From contig CM060734.1 of assembly GCA_030704615.1 (NCBI GenBank), forward strand, positions 26,288,001-26,352,000: DNA of 64,000 bases, read 5' to 3'. This stretch comes from Takakia lepidozioides (Eukaryota; Streptophyta; Takakiopsida; Takakiales; Takakiaceae). Shown one piece after another: positions 21,147-31,940 of this stretch. Position numbers and translations under genes: made by a program. Every line of letters starts with the position of its first letter. Position 1 is the stretch's first letter. The notes below the pieces were generated by a model, which saw nothing but the letters and a program-made list of their open reading frames with translations, did no database searches and was not told the DNA's origin.

Positions 21147-23279
21147 CTACGCCTGGAAATAGTGGGAAACTGTAGAGGCACAGTGAGTCCGACTTTCCGT
21201 TTTCCCTGAGAACTCCTTGGATCTGCAACCTCCACCTTGTCCCCACTGGTCATAGGGATCAGCCTGGAAGTCATCCACAGCAAGTCCCAGCACCAGTGCA
21301 TAGCTTATAAGCAGCTCTTTGTGTTGCTTTGCTCTGTGATAACCTCCTGGCTTGTCTGTCATACCAAATGTGCCTTCTCCTGTGAAGAGTTTCAGAAACG
21401 TGGCAACCACAACACCAGGGATGCCCAGCTCTTGCGTAAGATCCACAGTCTTGGCTTGCTCCGGTAGTCCCAGGATCCCCAAAGGATTTGCTGCCCTTGT
21501 CACAACAAAGTCGGGAGCATTGTGAAAGGCAAGAAGATGCCTAAGGTATACCAGGATCCGTGCTCGTCTGTCATTCCCTTCCTTGTCCCCTGCACCAACC
21601 ATGGTACAGCTCTAAAATTGAATCAAGCTGACGGGTGTCGAAAATTTCACCTCAAATTCATCTTGCCACTACCTAATTCGAACTGACACTTACAGATTGG
21701 ATATGGTTGCTGGCTTTACACTTTCCTGCCGACAGAGTCACAGACTTCCTTGCATAGCCACGTCAGCTTTGTAGGAGGCAAAACAGGCTGAAATAGGTCG
21801 AAGTAAAATGTGCCCTCGTGCTGCTTGTGTCTGTAGTGAGGCAAGGTTTAGAAGACGTTATCTGATAAGAACACACCTCGACTCTCAATCTCTGAAGGCG
21901 ACTGAGTACAAAGTTGGGGTATGCCCTCTTCTGGCGTAGAGCATCCTCATCTTTCGCCTTCTTGGCAGCTGCCATGAGCTCTTCCACATCCAGGCTCTCC
22001 CATTCTTCCTCTGTTATGAGTTTGTCCAATGGATAAGCTCCTTCTGGTGTGGATGCTGAGAGGTCATAGGGTGGCACGTTGCGCACCACTGCAAGGTTGG
22101 CCTGCTCAAAGGCTTCCTGATGAGACAACAGTGCTTCATTCTTGCCTACTTCCTGGAACAAGCTCTCCATCTCCCGTGCATTGCCCAATGCTTCCGTCTT
22201 CACCAATCCTCTTTCAAGCCGTTGAGCCTGCACCAAGGGCGCGTCATGAAATCTTCTAACCACAGTGACTAGGAGTGTTACCAAATTGGGAGCTAGAGAA
22301 GGTTCTAGCAGTGTCGTATATCTCAAACTGTAATCTCTGCTGCTTTCACTTTTGACCTTGTGCTTTATTATATTGCTGAATAATGCCAGTGCTCTAATTC
22401 CCTCCAACTATGGAGAGGATGCAAAACCCACCCGCATGCGACTCTTCTGGCTGCCAAAAGTTTCTGTCAGTATCTTCCTTTTCAGCAGACCCATCTCTAG
22501 TGTCTGGGCCTCTACCTTCACGGCCCCATCTCCTGAAACACCTTGCCCATAGTCCACCCCTCTGACTCTGGGCTCCATCCTGAAAATCTAGACCACCAAG
22601 CAGTTACAGCTGTATCCTCCCTCGAAATGCCTCATAAAAAAACACTCACAACTAATGAGTACATCTATGCTGTCACATATGTGGCCAAGCTGGCGGCCAT
22701 GCACGATGTCTATTTATCAAAACACTCATTTCCTTCACAAGCGCTATGTCAACTTTACCCTGAGTTTCCATACCCTGTTTAGTAGAGGCACACAATCGGT
22801 GGTTGTTGCTGCGGAAACTATGTCCTCAAGGTAAGTGGTAGTCAACAAGGTGCGCAGGGAAGGGTCGATGAATACGTATACTCTCTCTTTCTCTCTCTCT
22901 CAAACTGTCTTACGAGTACATTCTCTCACTCTCAAACTGTAAAGATAAGTGCCTTTTCTCCTGCTAGAGGGACTAGCTTTAAAGTGCCCTTCTCCTTGTT
23001 GAATACTCCGAGCACGTAGCTGTAAGGCTGCCAAGCTGCAGCCTCTCCCGAATAGTTGCAGCCCACAAAATCAACATGCCCGCCCTGTGTGGTTGCCACC
23101 AATTGGTGCTGCTTCGACTTGAATTTCTCGGTGGCTTGATACGCTTTGATCTTTGCCAAAGGCGCGCCCTCACCATCCTCTTCAGTATTTCCTACGGGAT
23201 CAAACCCCGTAGGAAAATAGGCCACGAAGGGCCGAGCATGGCCCTCCTTTGAAGGAACGTAATCCATCTGTATGTCCAT
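21147..23279 (-). CDS. RPA49: DNA-directed RNA polymerase I subunit RPA49 (A49)
   Basis: Four exons on the minus strand join in phase: 23279-22953, 22587-22432, 22227-21877 and 21611-21147 (stop). They give about 432 aa, the usual A49 length. Exon 1 has F-P-T-G-F-D-P and V-D-F-V-G-C-N-Y-S-G-E-A, with Y-V-L-G-V-F-N-K-E, the A49 dimerisation (triple-barrel) domain that pairs with A34.5. Exon 2 starts I-F-R-M-E-P-R-V and ends with the T-E-T-F-G-S-Q-K-S helix. Exon 3 has V-R-N-V-P-P-Y-D-L and A-Y-P-L-D-K-L-I. Exon 4 is the tandem winged-helix region, ending near A-L-V-L-G-L-A-V-D-D-F. In yeast and humans A49 stimulates Pol I elongation and termination on rDNA. Intron 1 looks like GC-AG (AAG|GCACTT at 22,953/22,952); the others are GT-AG. 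The exon 4 acceptor could alternatively sit near 21,590. This is the clearest host gene in the window. Confidence 0.9.
22588..22952 (-). other. RPA49 intron 1, probable GC-AG intron
   Basis: Splicing AAG|GC...CTAG|ATTTTC keeps phase 0 and fuses A-G-E-K to I-F-R-M-E-P, which matches the family junction. A GT donor 14 bases further (ACA|GTTTGA) would put exon 2 out of frame. Confidence 0.6.
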
Positions 23280-23500
23280 CGTCCCCCCTTTTTTTTTTCT
23301 CCTTGTGCTCTTTTCTGGACGTCTCCATTCTCAACGTTACAGCACGCGCTCAATACAGCTCCTGGTGCTTGCTCTGATCTCGCCTTCTATTCCACTGGGT
23401 TCACTCTAAGCCCTAAACGCAGCAAACTCAACGCACTCGATGCACATCACCAAGAGTCTTCGTTCAGAGAAGTTGGGCAGTAAACCCGTAATCATAAATC
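23280..23500. other. RPA49 5' flank
   Basis: Contains a pyrimidine tract just upstream of the start codon (23,281-23,300); no TATA box is evident. The promoter is presumably here. Confidence 0.35.
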
Positions 23501-23529
23501 TCTATTGAACGACCTTCCTTGGAGATGCT

Positions 23530-24780
23530 GGGAGGGATAGCCAATGAAGACATATCATTGGGAGCAATTGGAGAGGTCTTCTGTCCTGCTGTCCACCAAG
23601 CGGCTGATGGAATCTTGGGACAGCTCCATGGCCGCCCGAATCATATTCAATTGTTGGGGTTTCGTGCACTTCTTGGCCATGTGCCCGGGCTCCCCGCAAT
23701 TAAAGCACACTCCATCGAAGGTCGTCTTATGTCCGCCATAAGCCGCCGTACCTAACTTTCGTTTCGGAGCACCGGGTGCCGCCTTGACGTGTGAAGGCCC
23801 TCCCTTCGATTTCCACGTGCCCTTATCGCCGCGTGGCCTATCCCACTTCTTTTTCGGTCGGAATGAGTCACCATCTCACCGGGTCTTCTTGTGGTTCAGC
23901 TCCGTATGGCCTTGTCTTTCGCCCCTAGGGACATCCGAGAAACATTCAGCCCTCTCAATTGCCTCGTTCAAAGTCTTAGGTGGCTTCTCCTCCAACTTCC
24001 GCCTGGCCTACGGAGCCAGTCCCGCCACAAAGTTGAAGACCATTTCTGGTTCTGCCATGTCCGCGACTTCGAGCAACAGCACATTGAAAGCCTGAACATA
24101 TCCCCGAATGTCATCCGTTTGCTTCAAATTCCTCATCTTGTCCCGGGCGAGCCAAGACGCGTTGAGGGGCACAATTGTCTCTTCATAAGTTCCTTGAACC
24201 CACTCCAGCTCAAGGTTTCCGGGTTTGGACCTTAGTCGTGAAGGCGTTTCTGCCACCATTGTTGAGCATAGCCCCTCAAATAGGTGGGAGCCACTTCCAC
24301 CCGATCCTCATCACTCAATTTGGCCGCTCGAAAATACTGCTCCAGCTCCAAGAGCCAGGTGTTGAGTGCCTTCCGATTTCGGACGCCCTCGAAGATGTCG
24401 GGTTCCTTAGGCTTCACCTTAAACTTTGCCTTAGTGGAAGTGACATTAGCCGCATTCAACACGTCTTTCAACGTCCCGCCAAACTGCGCCAACAACCCTT
24501 CCCAAAAGACTGTTGGCATGGGAGGCATCTGTTGGTCTGGCGGAGCCTCCGGGAGGTCCTCGGGCTCTGATTCCCCATATTCCTCCTGTTCTTGGGCGGC
24601 CTCGCTTTCAAAAGCATGAATCGCCTCCTCAAATTGCCGCTTCGGTGACACGTCGCCCCCATCGGGCTCACCAGGATCATCATCTTTCGGGCCGTTCCGC
24701 TTTCGCTTTGGCTTGCCCGACCCCATGATGTGGCCAATCTCAATGACGATCGCGTACTGAACTCTAAGCTCTGATACCAA
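23530..24780 (-). pseudogene. Ty3/gypsy gag, truncated before pol
   Basis: From a start near 24,730 (M-G-S-G-K-P-K-R-K-R-N-G) the frame runs through an acidic stretch, then L-E-Q-Y-F-R-A-A-K-L and G-Y-A-Q-Q-W-W, the retrotrans_gag capsid core. It shifts at about 24,240 (4008-style shift into 24,008-24,259), and continues to C-F-N-C-G-E-P-G-H-M-A-K-K-C, a CCHC zinc knuckle near 23,680. Sequence stops matching gypsy near 23,530, 300 bp from RPA49. Stops and frame changes make it non-functional. The sister copy at 44,869-48,167 shows what is missing: protease and reverse transcriptase. Confidence 0.88.
24768..24779 (-). promoter_or_regulatory. Primer-binding site, tRNA-iMet type
   Basis: Reads TGGTATCAGAGC on the minus strand, complementary to the 3' end of plant initiator tRNA-Met, two bases inside the LTR end. 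Confidence 0.85.
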
Positions 24781-24781
24781 G

Positions 24782-25520
24782 TGTCGCGCACCTCACTTCA
24801 GTAAGCTCCCCTTCAAGCCATAGTTACTCGCATTGATGCGCACGCCTAACTCCCAAACTGGCCGTCGGGCCAACTCGGAGCTTCGGCTGCTCACCGGGAC
24901 ATAACGGTCCCCCTTTACCCCTCCACGAGACCCTCTCTCAATTTGAGCCAAGTGGAAATTCTCTTTGGTCAATGGCAGTCCGGAACAGCTTCCCACACCT
25001 TGGTCGTTTTCCGGCTCGCACAATTATTCACAAGTTTTTGGTCACCAACGGGCTTGCACTGTTCTTGAGGTTACTACTCCTTATTTATACTTCTGTGACT
25101 GTCCGCGGGGGTTTCACAAACAACACCATCCTTTTATGGCGAACCACCACGAAAACCCTCGACTCCCGGTGATGAGTCGCGGTGAGTCTTGGCCCACCCA
25201 CCACGGCCCCATTGGACCGTGATGAGTCTCCAAGACTCCCCACGACTCCCACCACAAGGTCTCCGCCCCCATGGTGAGTCCTATGCCACCCCCACTAAGT
25301 CCCACTAAGCTACCACCACCCCTCGTGGAACCACCCCCACCGCAACCCGGTGTGCGGGGCTCCACCTAGTGAGCGCCTCCGCCTCCTTGAGTGCCTTGGG
25401 CACTCAAGGGTGCTTCAGCCCCCGCATCTATTGTTGCCACTGCCCCCACCACAGGGGCAGCCCCTCTTGTGTCCCGACCCCCTGCCCTCAAGGCAAAGGG
25501 CCGCGACACGTCGAGGTTTC
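24782..25520 (-). repeat. LTR, gag-family gypsy
   Basis: The plus strand begins TGTCGCGCACCTCACTTC, so the element-sense LTR ends in CA. It matches 43,293-44,035 and 48,169-48,886. A TATA-like stretch on the minus strand lies near 25,080. Similarity to the other copies ends near CAAAGGGCCGCGACAC; the U3 side beyond may continue to about 25,850. Confidence 0.82.
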
Positions 25521-25856
25521 CCATTATTTGCCAGGGCCAGCTCATTCGAGCCGTCGGCGTTTTGGGGAGGGCCTCACAAGCCCCCCACTCCAACCCCTGC
25601 ATTGCCCCCCGCCGCAAAATCCCACCCACGTGGCCGCTGCCACCTGCCACGTCGACGGTCAACTGCCGTCCCCCCCCCCCTCCACCCAAAATCCTGCAAT
25701 TTCCAAACTTCAAAAAATTCCTGACGGCGGAGTTTTTCTCTGTTGGGGGCGCCATAAAGACCTGCGTGTGCAGCTCGTTCCGCGCTACATTTTTTTGTTC
25801 AAGCCGCTTGTTCATCAGACTTTATCCGTGCATGCTACGGATGGATGAAAAATCGG

Positions 25857-25877
25857 GCCGACCCGATTCGGGTCGGC
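25857..25877. repeat. 21-bp palindrome
   Basis: Arms GCCGACCCGA and TCGGGTCGGC flank a single central base. Confidence 0.6.
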
Positions 25878-26410
25878 TCGTCGTTTAGGGGTTAAAGTGA
25901 GAGACTTTTTTGAGGAGAAGGCGAGACGCTTTTTTGAGGCGGGCAATGTGAGCCTAGCAGAATGTTGTCTGCCCAGCCCATTCCATTGTGTACTTACTGG
26001 TTTGTAGGTAGTCGATGTTTTACCGCATATCAAGCCCCATATATATGCCCCCCCATAAAGGGTCAGAGTAAGAGACATGAAAAGCCGCAAAATCGATTAC
26101 CTACACGCATGCCCTACTGATGGAATGGGCATGCCGCTGCCGATTCTACATGATAACCTGCCAGGCGCACCCTGCAGAGTCGGAAGGGGCCCGGCCATTC
26201 AATCGCATTAACGAGTTTTGGGGAAGGTTATGGGCCCCTACAGCCAATCAGAGGTTGCAGACCTTGATTGGATTTTACAAAGTCAAACTGGCGATTATTT
26301 AAAAGCATAGATGGGCAGCTCTGCAGCCTTTGATTGGGTGGACATCGTACATAATGGGCTGCACAAAGTCAAGCTGGCGATTATTGAAAAGCATATTGCG
26401 CCAGGCTTGC

Positions 26411-26907
26411 ATACTGTAGTGGGATAGCCGGTTAGGCACTTGCCTGCCTAATAATTATTTATGGAACCATTTGGCAGTTAGGCACTTTTGAGAACTTTTT
26501 GTAAATTAGGCATCTTGGATATGTATTTTTTTCAAATTAGGCAACTAAAAATAATGATCACAAAATGAAAACACAAAAATATAAATATACAGCCGCTGCC
26601 ATGGATGAAAATTGAAAACTGAGTCCAGGGATGGCGTTTTAAATGAAAACTCAGCTATCATGGATGAAAAATGAAAACTGAGTCCATGGATGACGTTTTA
26701 AATCAATATCATTTTAAAGGGATATCATTTTCAGATTTGTTTATCTATTTCAGATTTTTTTGTTTAATATAAATTCAAGTTTTGATACCATAGGCACTTT
26801 TAGAGAAATTTTTGAAAATTAGGCACTCTTGTCAAAAATAATTTATTTTGATCAGGCACTTTTTTTTCAAATTAATTTCTGCCTAACCGGCTATCCCACC
26901 ACGGTAT
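26411..26907. mobile_element. MITE with 28-bp terminal inverted repeats
   Basis: The left end ATACTGTAGTGGGATAGCCG continues to GTTAGGCA at 26,438. The right end (26,880-26,907) is its inverted complement with two mismatches. The interior is AT-rich with repeated TTAGGCACTT words and no ORF. Confidence 0.85.
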
Positions 26908-26941
26908 TCTGCTTCTTAATTTGCCTCTAAAAGGGCATACC

Positions 26942-27474
26942 GTACTGACCTAGCTTATTAGGCACTTCCGCGCCTAATAATTAATAAAAATGGAATATTA
27001 TTAGGCAGATTCGTTTTTATTATTTAGGCACCTCACCTAGGTAATGTCCAAACATTAGGCATGTAAGTTACAGTCGACCCTGGATAATAATGAACAATTG
27101 TTTTTTACCTCCCTCAAAAACTATTGTTGAGGTAATTTTCTTTTAAAAAAACATTCTCTCAAATTCAGAAGATTCACATGAGATAGGTGATGAGACTTAT
27201 GAAGATGTAGTTGCACCAATGCAGGGCCATTTGGAAGTTGTGTGGACATGAAATTATAAATTGCATGCATTTTTACCTTTTTTGGACTTTAAATAATATA
27301 ATTTAGGCATTGTTTCCACATATTTGGACATTTTGGTGTTTTTCACAATTTTCGGGCAATTAGGCACTTCTCAGGAAAATTTTCCAAGTTTTAGGCACAT
27401 TTTCCAAAAATGTTCTAAATTTAATTAGGCACTTGATTTTGAATTAATTATTGCCTAATAAGCTAGGTCAGTAC
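26942..27474. mobile_element. Related MITE with perfect 23-bp terminal inverted repeats
   Basis: The left end GTACTGACCTAGCTTATTAG plus GCA (26,942-26,964) is perfectly inverted at 27,452-27,474. The TTAGGCACTT sub-terminal words and CCTAATAATTAAT are shared with the MITE 35 bp to the left, so the two are relatives with different outer ends. Confidence 0.88.
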
Positions 27475-27659
27475 TCTGCCTCAAAAAGGAAGAGACTACG
27501 CTTACCCCACGAGTTTAAGGCAAGCATGTGAGATGGTGGGGCCCGCTGGCCGGAGCTCCGAGGGGCTCCGGTAGCCTACCAGTCAAATCTCATCCCCATT
27601 GGGGAAGGGGGGGAATGCTCTTGTTCCCTCCTCATGCTCCCCACCTTTAGGACCCTGTT

Positions 27660-27835
27660 TCCAAACGTTCCCGGCTCCTCCCCATTGGGACAGGGGAGCG
27701 AGGAGGGAGCGGGGAGGGAGCGGGGACTAGGAACAAGGAGCGAGCCGTGTTCCACAGCGCGAGGAGGGGACCGGGACCGGGAACAGGGCAACGAGCCATA
27801 TTCCATAGGGCGAAGAGGGGAGCGGGGACCAGTAC
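27660..27835. repeat. GGGGAGCGAGG minisatellite, copy 1
   Basis: Imperfect units of about 50-55 bp built from GCGAGGAGGGG, ACCGGGAACAGGG and GAGCCATATTCCA words. The same family recurs at 30,425-30,600. Confidence 0.75.
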
Positions 27836-28165
27836 TCCCCCTCATCCCCCGATCCCATGCGGCTTCACAATGGACTTATATGCCCGGTCCCCTTCACCGT
27901 GCACTGCTCCCCCATGTATCACCCAAAGAGTTCGCTCAACAAGGTACTGCGGTTGTCATCCGGCGGGGCAATTATTGAAGCCAGCGCCCCGTGTTCAGTG
28001 ACCCATGATGTTTTGTGCGATTCACAGTGGTATGAGACATTTGTGGTGACCTCGGTGGGAACCATTTGGATTCCCATAGTGTATATAACATATCGGACAC
28101 CGTATATGTGGTTTTGAAAGCCATTTTGTCTCATAACGGGGGATCCTGCAAAGGTAAAAAGTATG

Positions 28166-28852
28166 TCTTCTCCAGGCACTGTATACACTATATGCAATCC
28201 AGCATCCGAGTGAGCTTGTTATGACTGCCCTAACACCATGGAAGGGAACCTATGCAAGCACCAAGTGAAGGTGTTCAAGATGTTGTGGCCACATGTACCA
28301 GAGGGTTTAATTGTTCGAACTTGTGGAACACGACTTGGGACACTCAATGGGGGCATGGCCAAGCTGCTTGACCTTGATCCCCTGTCCGTTGCGGAGCCCC
28401 CGTGTGACACAGATCCCATGTGTGGCATTGATCCCCCTGTAACAGACACGGTTCCGGCTGGTAATGTCTTGGGCGAGCAGCAGCCCTGCCATGAATCGGA
28501 GGCAACTGTCATGAAGGCCATCGTAGAGGAGATGCTCGGTTTGGAAGTCTGTGTGAAAGGTAACATGGCCCTTCAGAACCATCTTTTGAGTGACCTTCGT
28601 GTCACAAGAGGAAAGCTAGCGCAAATGGCCACACACATTTTTGCGGGTCTTCTCCACCCACATCTTGTAAGAAGGTTTGAACGTGTTCAGGATGGATCGG
28701 GAATGAGTTTGAAGAGAAGAAATGATTGGGTAGAGGTTTCTATGTCGCGGAAATCAAGACGTCTTAGATCGAAAAGAGTCTCAGCAATCCCTCCATCTTC
28801 GTCTATTTTGCATGCACTTCATCAAGATGGGCGTCCCAGATTGAAGGGTTGA
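28166..28852 (+). pseudogene. SWIM zinc-finger gene with nonsense codon in the finger
   Basis: After an acceptor-like CTCCAG (about 28,166) the frame reads N-P-A-S-E, then TGA (28,211-28,213), A-C-Y-D-C-P-N-T-M-E-G-N-L-C-K-H-Q. If TGA stands for a former cysteine codon, the C-x-C-x(11)-C-x-H SWIM pattern is complete. The 204-codon ORF begins at the methionine inside the finger (28,238), continues through K-V-F-K-M-L-W-P-H-V-P and ends in a basic Arg/Lys/Ser tail. SWIM domains occur in Mutator-like transposases and in plant DNA-binding proteins; I cannot say which this was. It differs from the SWIM ORFs at 10.4 and 60.2 kb. Confidence 0.55.
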
Positions 28853-28874
28853 GAGTAAGCAGGTTTATGCTCTC

Positions 28875-30005
28875 GTGCTCCCATTCAGATTGCTGATTTC
28901 CCTGAGATTGCATTCTCATCAAAACAAGACTTGCAAGGTAGGCAACTACGCTTGTGAGTTGTATCAGGAGACTGGCCCCTTGCGTAAAGGGAGTCAGTTA
29001 ATGTTTGTGAATGGGATAATCTCTGGAACTAACGTGTCGTTGTTGGTGGACACAAGAGCGTCGCACTCCTTCATGACACCGGCAACGACACGGAAGCTGG
29101 GGCTCCCGACAAGTGATGTGGGGGCCTCTATTGAAGTGCGTTCTGCCAAAGGAGAACCGCAACTGGCGACGAGGTTGGCAATCAATGTTCCTCTTCAGCT
29201 CGGGGGTTGGGAGGGACGTGAGAACTTCACCATTTGTGAGATCGATGGAGTGGATCTCATTTTGGGGATGACATTTTTGAGCAAATCCGGAGCGGTCATA
29301 GATGGCCGCAAGAGAATAGTCACGCTACCGTGTGGGAATGGTGGCGAAGTTTTACGGGTATCGGAAACGCCCAACCGAGTGGGAGGGCGAATAAACCTGC
29401 TGTCAATAAAGGAGTGGGTCGTGGAGGAGCCACACGAGCCCAGTTTTTGCTTTACGTAAGACAAGTGGAAGGAGAAGTCGATAGGGAGCCGAGCCCAGAT
29501 TGGATCAAGGGGATCAAGGAGAAATACCAGGATGTGATGCCGGAGGATTTACAAGCGGCTTGCCACCGCGAAGAGGAGATAGAGGTGATACCGGGATCGG
29601 AGCTGCCTGCCAAGGTGCCCTACCGGTTGAGCCACAGAGAGTTGGTCGAGCTGAAGGCCCAGCTCAAGGATCTAATGTCAAAGGGGTACATCTGGCCGAG
29701 TAAGTCACCTTACGGAGCCCCGGTGCTATTCGCAGACAAGAAGGATGGGACGCTGCGGATGTGCGTCGATTACAGGGCTCTGAATAAGGTGACTATAAAA
29801 AACCGGTACCCTCTGCCAAGGATCGACAACCTCTTCGATTGGTTGGCAGGAGCAAAGTATTTCAGCCGGATCGATTTGCGCTCAAGTTACCATTAAATCC
29901 GAGTGGCGGAAGGAGATGAGGAGAAGACCGCGTGCAGGACAAGATATGGTTCATATGAGTTCTTGGTGATACCTTTTGGGCTCACCAATGCATTATTCAA
30001 AATGG
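28875..30005 (+). pseudogene. Ty3/gypsy protease and reverse transcriptase N-terminus
   Basis: The first frame (28,875-29,459) contains L-L-V-D-T-R-A-S-H-S-F, the retropepsin active site with Arg in place of the essential Gly (D-T-G), then I-L-G-M-T-F. A frame change near 29,450 leads to 29,330-29,896 with [30 protein letters not shown] and [11 protein letters not shown], then TAA where relatives have Gln. Homology continues to about 30,000 (I-P-F-G-L-T-N-A) and stops before the Y-I-D-D box. It is the same family as the 44.9-48.2 kb element, in opposite orientation, inserted 3' of the SWIM gene. Confidence 0.88.
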
Positions 30006-30424
30006 CTAAAGCTATGTTCAGTGACGCATGTGTTCTGTGATTCACAATGGAATGAAAGAAATGTAGATGATCATCCACCTTTTATTGCAATTGAGTCTGT
30101 ATGCATGCATTTGCAGTGATGTGCAAAACACAAATTATGTTTAGCATTTAAATTAACACTCCTGAATTCCAATACTGAAAAACGGTTGCCGCCAGTCTCT
30201 AGTGCGTTCCCTGCCACCATTTTTGCATTGCAAGCACACTGCTCCCCTCCTCCCATCATCCCCCTCTTCGTGTAGTGCTTCGGCCTCTGCTCCCCTGAGC
30301 CTGCAGAGGTTCCCTGATCCCCCTGACCCCCCCTTCTCATCACAGCTGGCGCCCTCACACCCCTGCTTCCCGACGTTGTGCTCAGCTCCCCGTGATCCCC
30401 TTCCCATCGAGCACATTCTAGAGT

Positions 30425-30620
30425 GCGAGGAGGGGAGCGGGGACCAGGAACAGGGGAGCGAGCATGTTCCAGAAGGCGAGGAGGGGAGCAGGGACCGGGA
30501 ACAGGGGAGCGAGCTGCATTCCAAAGGGCGCAGAAGGGACCGGGACCGGGAATAGGGGAGCGGGCCTGGGAACAAGGAGGGGAACAAGGAGGGGATAGAG
30601 GAGGGGATAGAGGAGCGGAC
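30425..30620. repeat. GGGGAGCGAGG minisatellite, copy 2
   Basis: The same 50-55-bp units as at 27,660-27,835. Long ORFs on both strands here (30,071-30,703) are composition artefacts. Confidence 0.75.
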
Positions 30621-31171
30621 ATTGGGAACAGGGGAACGGAGCACTTGGACTTATAAATATTTTGGAGATGAAAAAAGTTTAATTGAGTCACATGTGCAAT
30701 CAATCACTCAGTATTATATGTCTGCAGTGTTTTGAGCCTCAGACCTCCCCACAATATTGCATATCACATCACCCCACTCTACCATCCACTTCTCGCCCAT
30801 CTTGTGATTTTTAATTCTTTATCCTAAAATACAGGCTCGCAGGTGAGAGGGAGCAGGGTAAGCGTAGTCTTCTCGCCTCAAAAATCTTAATGTCAGACTT
30901 CCCGTGGGGGCCAACGCCTTACCTGCTCCACTGTAGTTAAATCTGGCGAAAAATCGCCATATTTGAAAAATGGGTCACCGACATGTATAATGGTATTATG
31001 GAGTATAAAATTTTGGAAATTTCGTCATAATACACTAGGGCTGGAACTTGGAACATCAATTGTCACCATGGACCTATCATCACATGCCATCTGTCATATA
31101 ACCACATGTCTAGTGGTGCCAGCTCGTTTCTAGGGCCAAACCGGCCTTGGGTGGCTTTTGAAAAACGGGAA

Positions 31172-31173
31172 AA

Positions 31174-31204
<31 letters not shown>

Positions 31205-31215
31205 CATACACACTA
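31172..31215. repeat. Poly-A and (CA)n microsatellite
   Basis: About 20 A residues followed by CACACACACACACACA. Confidence 0.9.
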
Positions 31216-31348
31216 GTTCCAGTATGTCAAGGAATTTGGGGGTATATTATTGGGGCCTTTGCAGCCTGTGATTGGCCTAATGGGATTGTTCAAAGTCAAA
31301 CATGCTAGCTTTTGCATAATGTGCTAGCACTGCGGAGCAATTATATTC

Positions 31349-31931
31349 GCCTGTCATTTTAGATTAATAGAGTCTTGAATGCATTACGGGGCCCACACAT
31401 GGTGGGACGCGCAAAAAGGAGAGGGTCACCCCACCCCACCCGGCCCATGGGTCTGCAGGGATGGTCTGGAGCATGGAGGGTCTCCTCATGCCCCACTGGC
31501 AGACCTGCTAGTAGACCCCCTGACCGGCAGACCCGCGGGAAAGCCTCTCCTTAGGCGCATACGCTATTCCATGGTCGAAGTTTTAGAATAAAGCAAAAAA
31601 AAATTGATGTCAAAGGAGAAAGCGGTGGGTATGGTGCAATCCTTGAAAGTGCGATGGTTGCGGGTTTAAATCTAGAATGTCAGTACGAATGGAGATGGGA
31701 AGTACATAAAGTCATTTTTGAAGCTGGAAAAACTCGTAAAGTCTTTGAAAAATTCTAAGTCCCGGATAAGGCAGCAGAGCCTCTTTGGGTCTTGCCTGAG
31801 AGGGTCTGCCCTGATAAGTAGCGGAAGACCCTATGGCGTGGACCCGGCCATGGTGGGGTGACCCCATGTTTGGACGTGGCAGGACCCACAAGCCTCCGCA
31901 TTCAAGACACTATTAATCTAAAATGAGAGTC
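31349..31931. mobile_element. Non-autonomous Mutator-type element with 9-bp target duplication
   Basis: ATTATATTC flanks it at 31,340-31,348 and 31,932-31,940. The 34-bp termini (31,349-31,382 and 31,898-31,931) are inverted copies with three mismatches, sharing TCATTTTAGATTAATAG and GTCTTGAATGC. Nine-base duplications are typical of Mutator-like elements. The interior has no transposase; it holds inverted GGGTCACCCCACC words near each end and a sequence at 31,625-31,680 that may be tRNA-like. Confidence 0.85.
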
Positions 31932-31940
31932 ATTATATTC

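Noticed and set aside
25366-25888. Pro-rich ORFs in several frames
   Set aside because: They lie in C-rich LTR sequence repeated at 43.8 and 48.7 kb; no frame is preferred.
30071-30703. Long ORFs on both strands
   Set aside because: They run through the GGGGAGCGAGG minisatellite, whose composition lacks stops in several frames.
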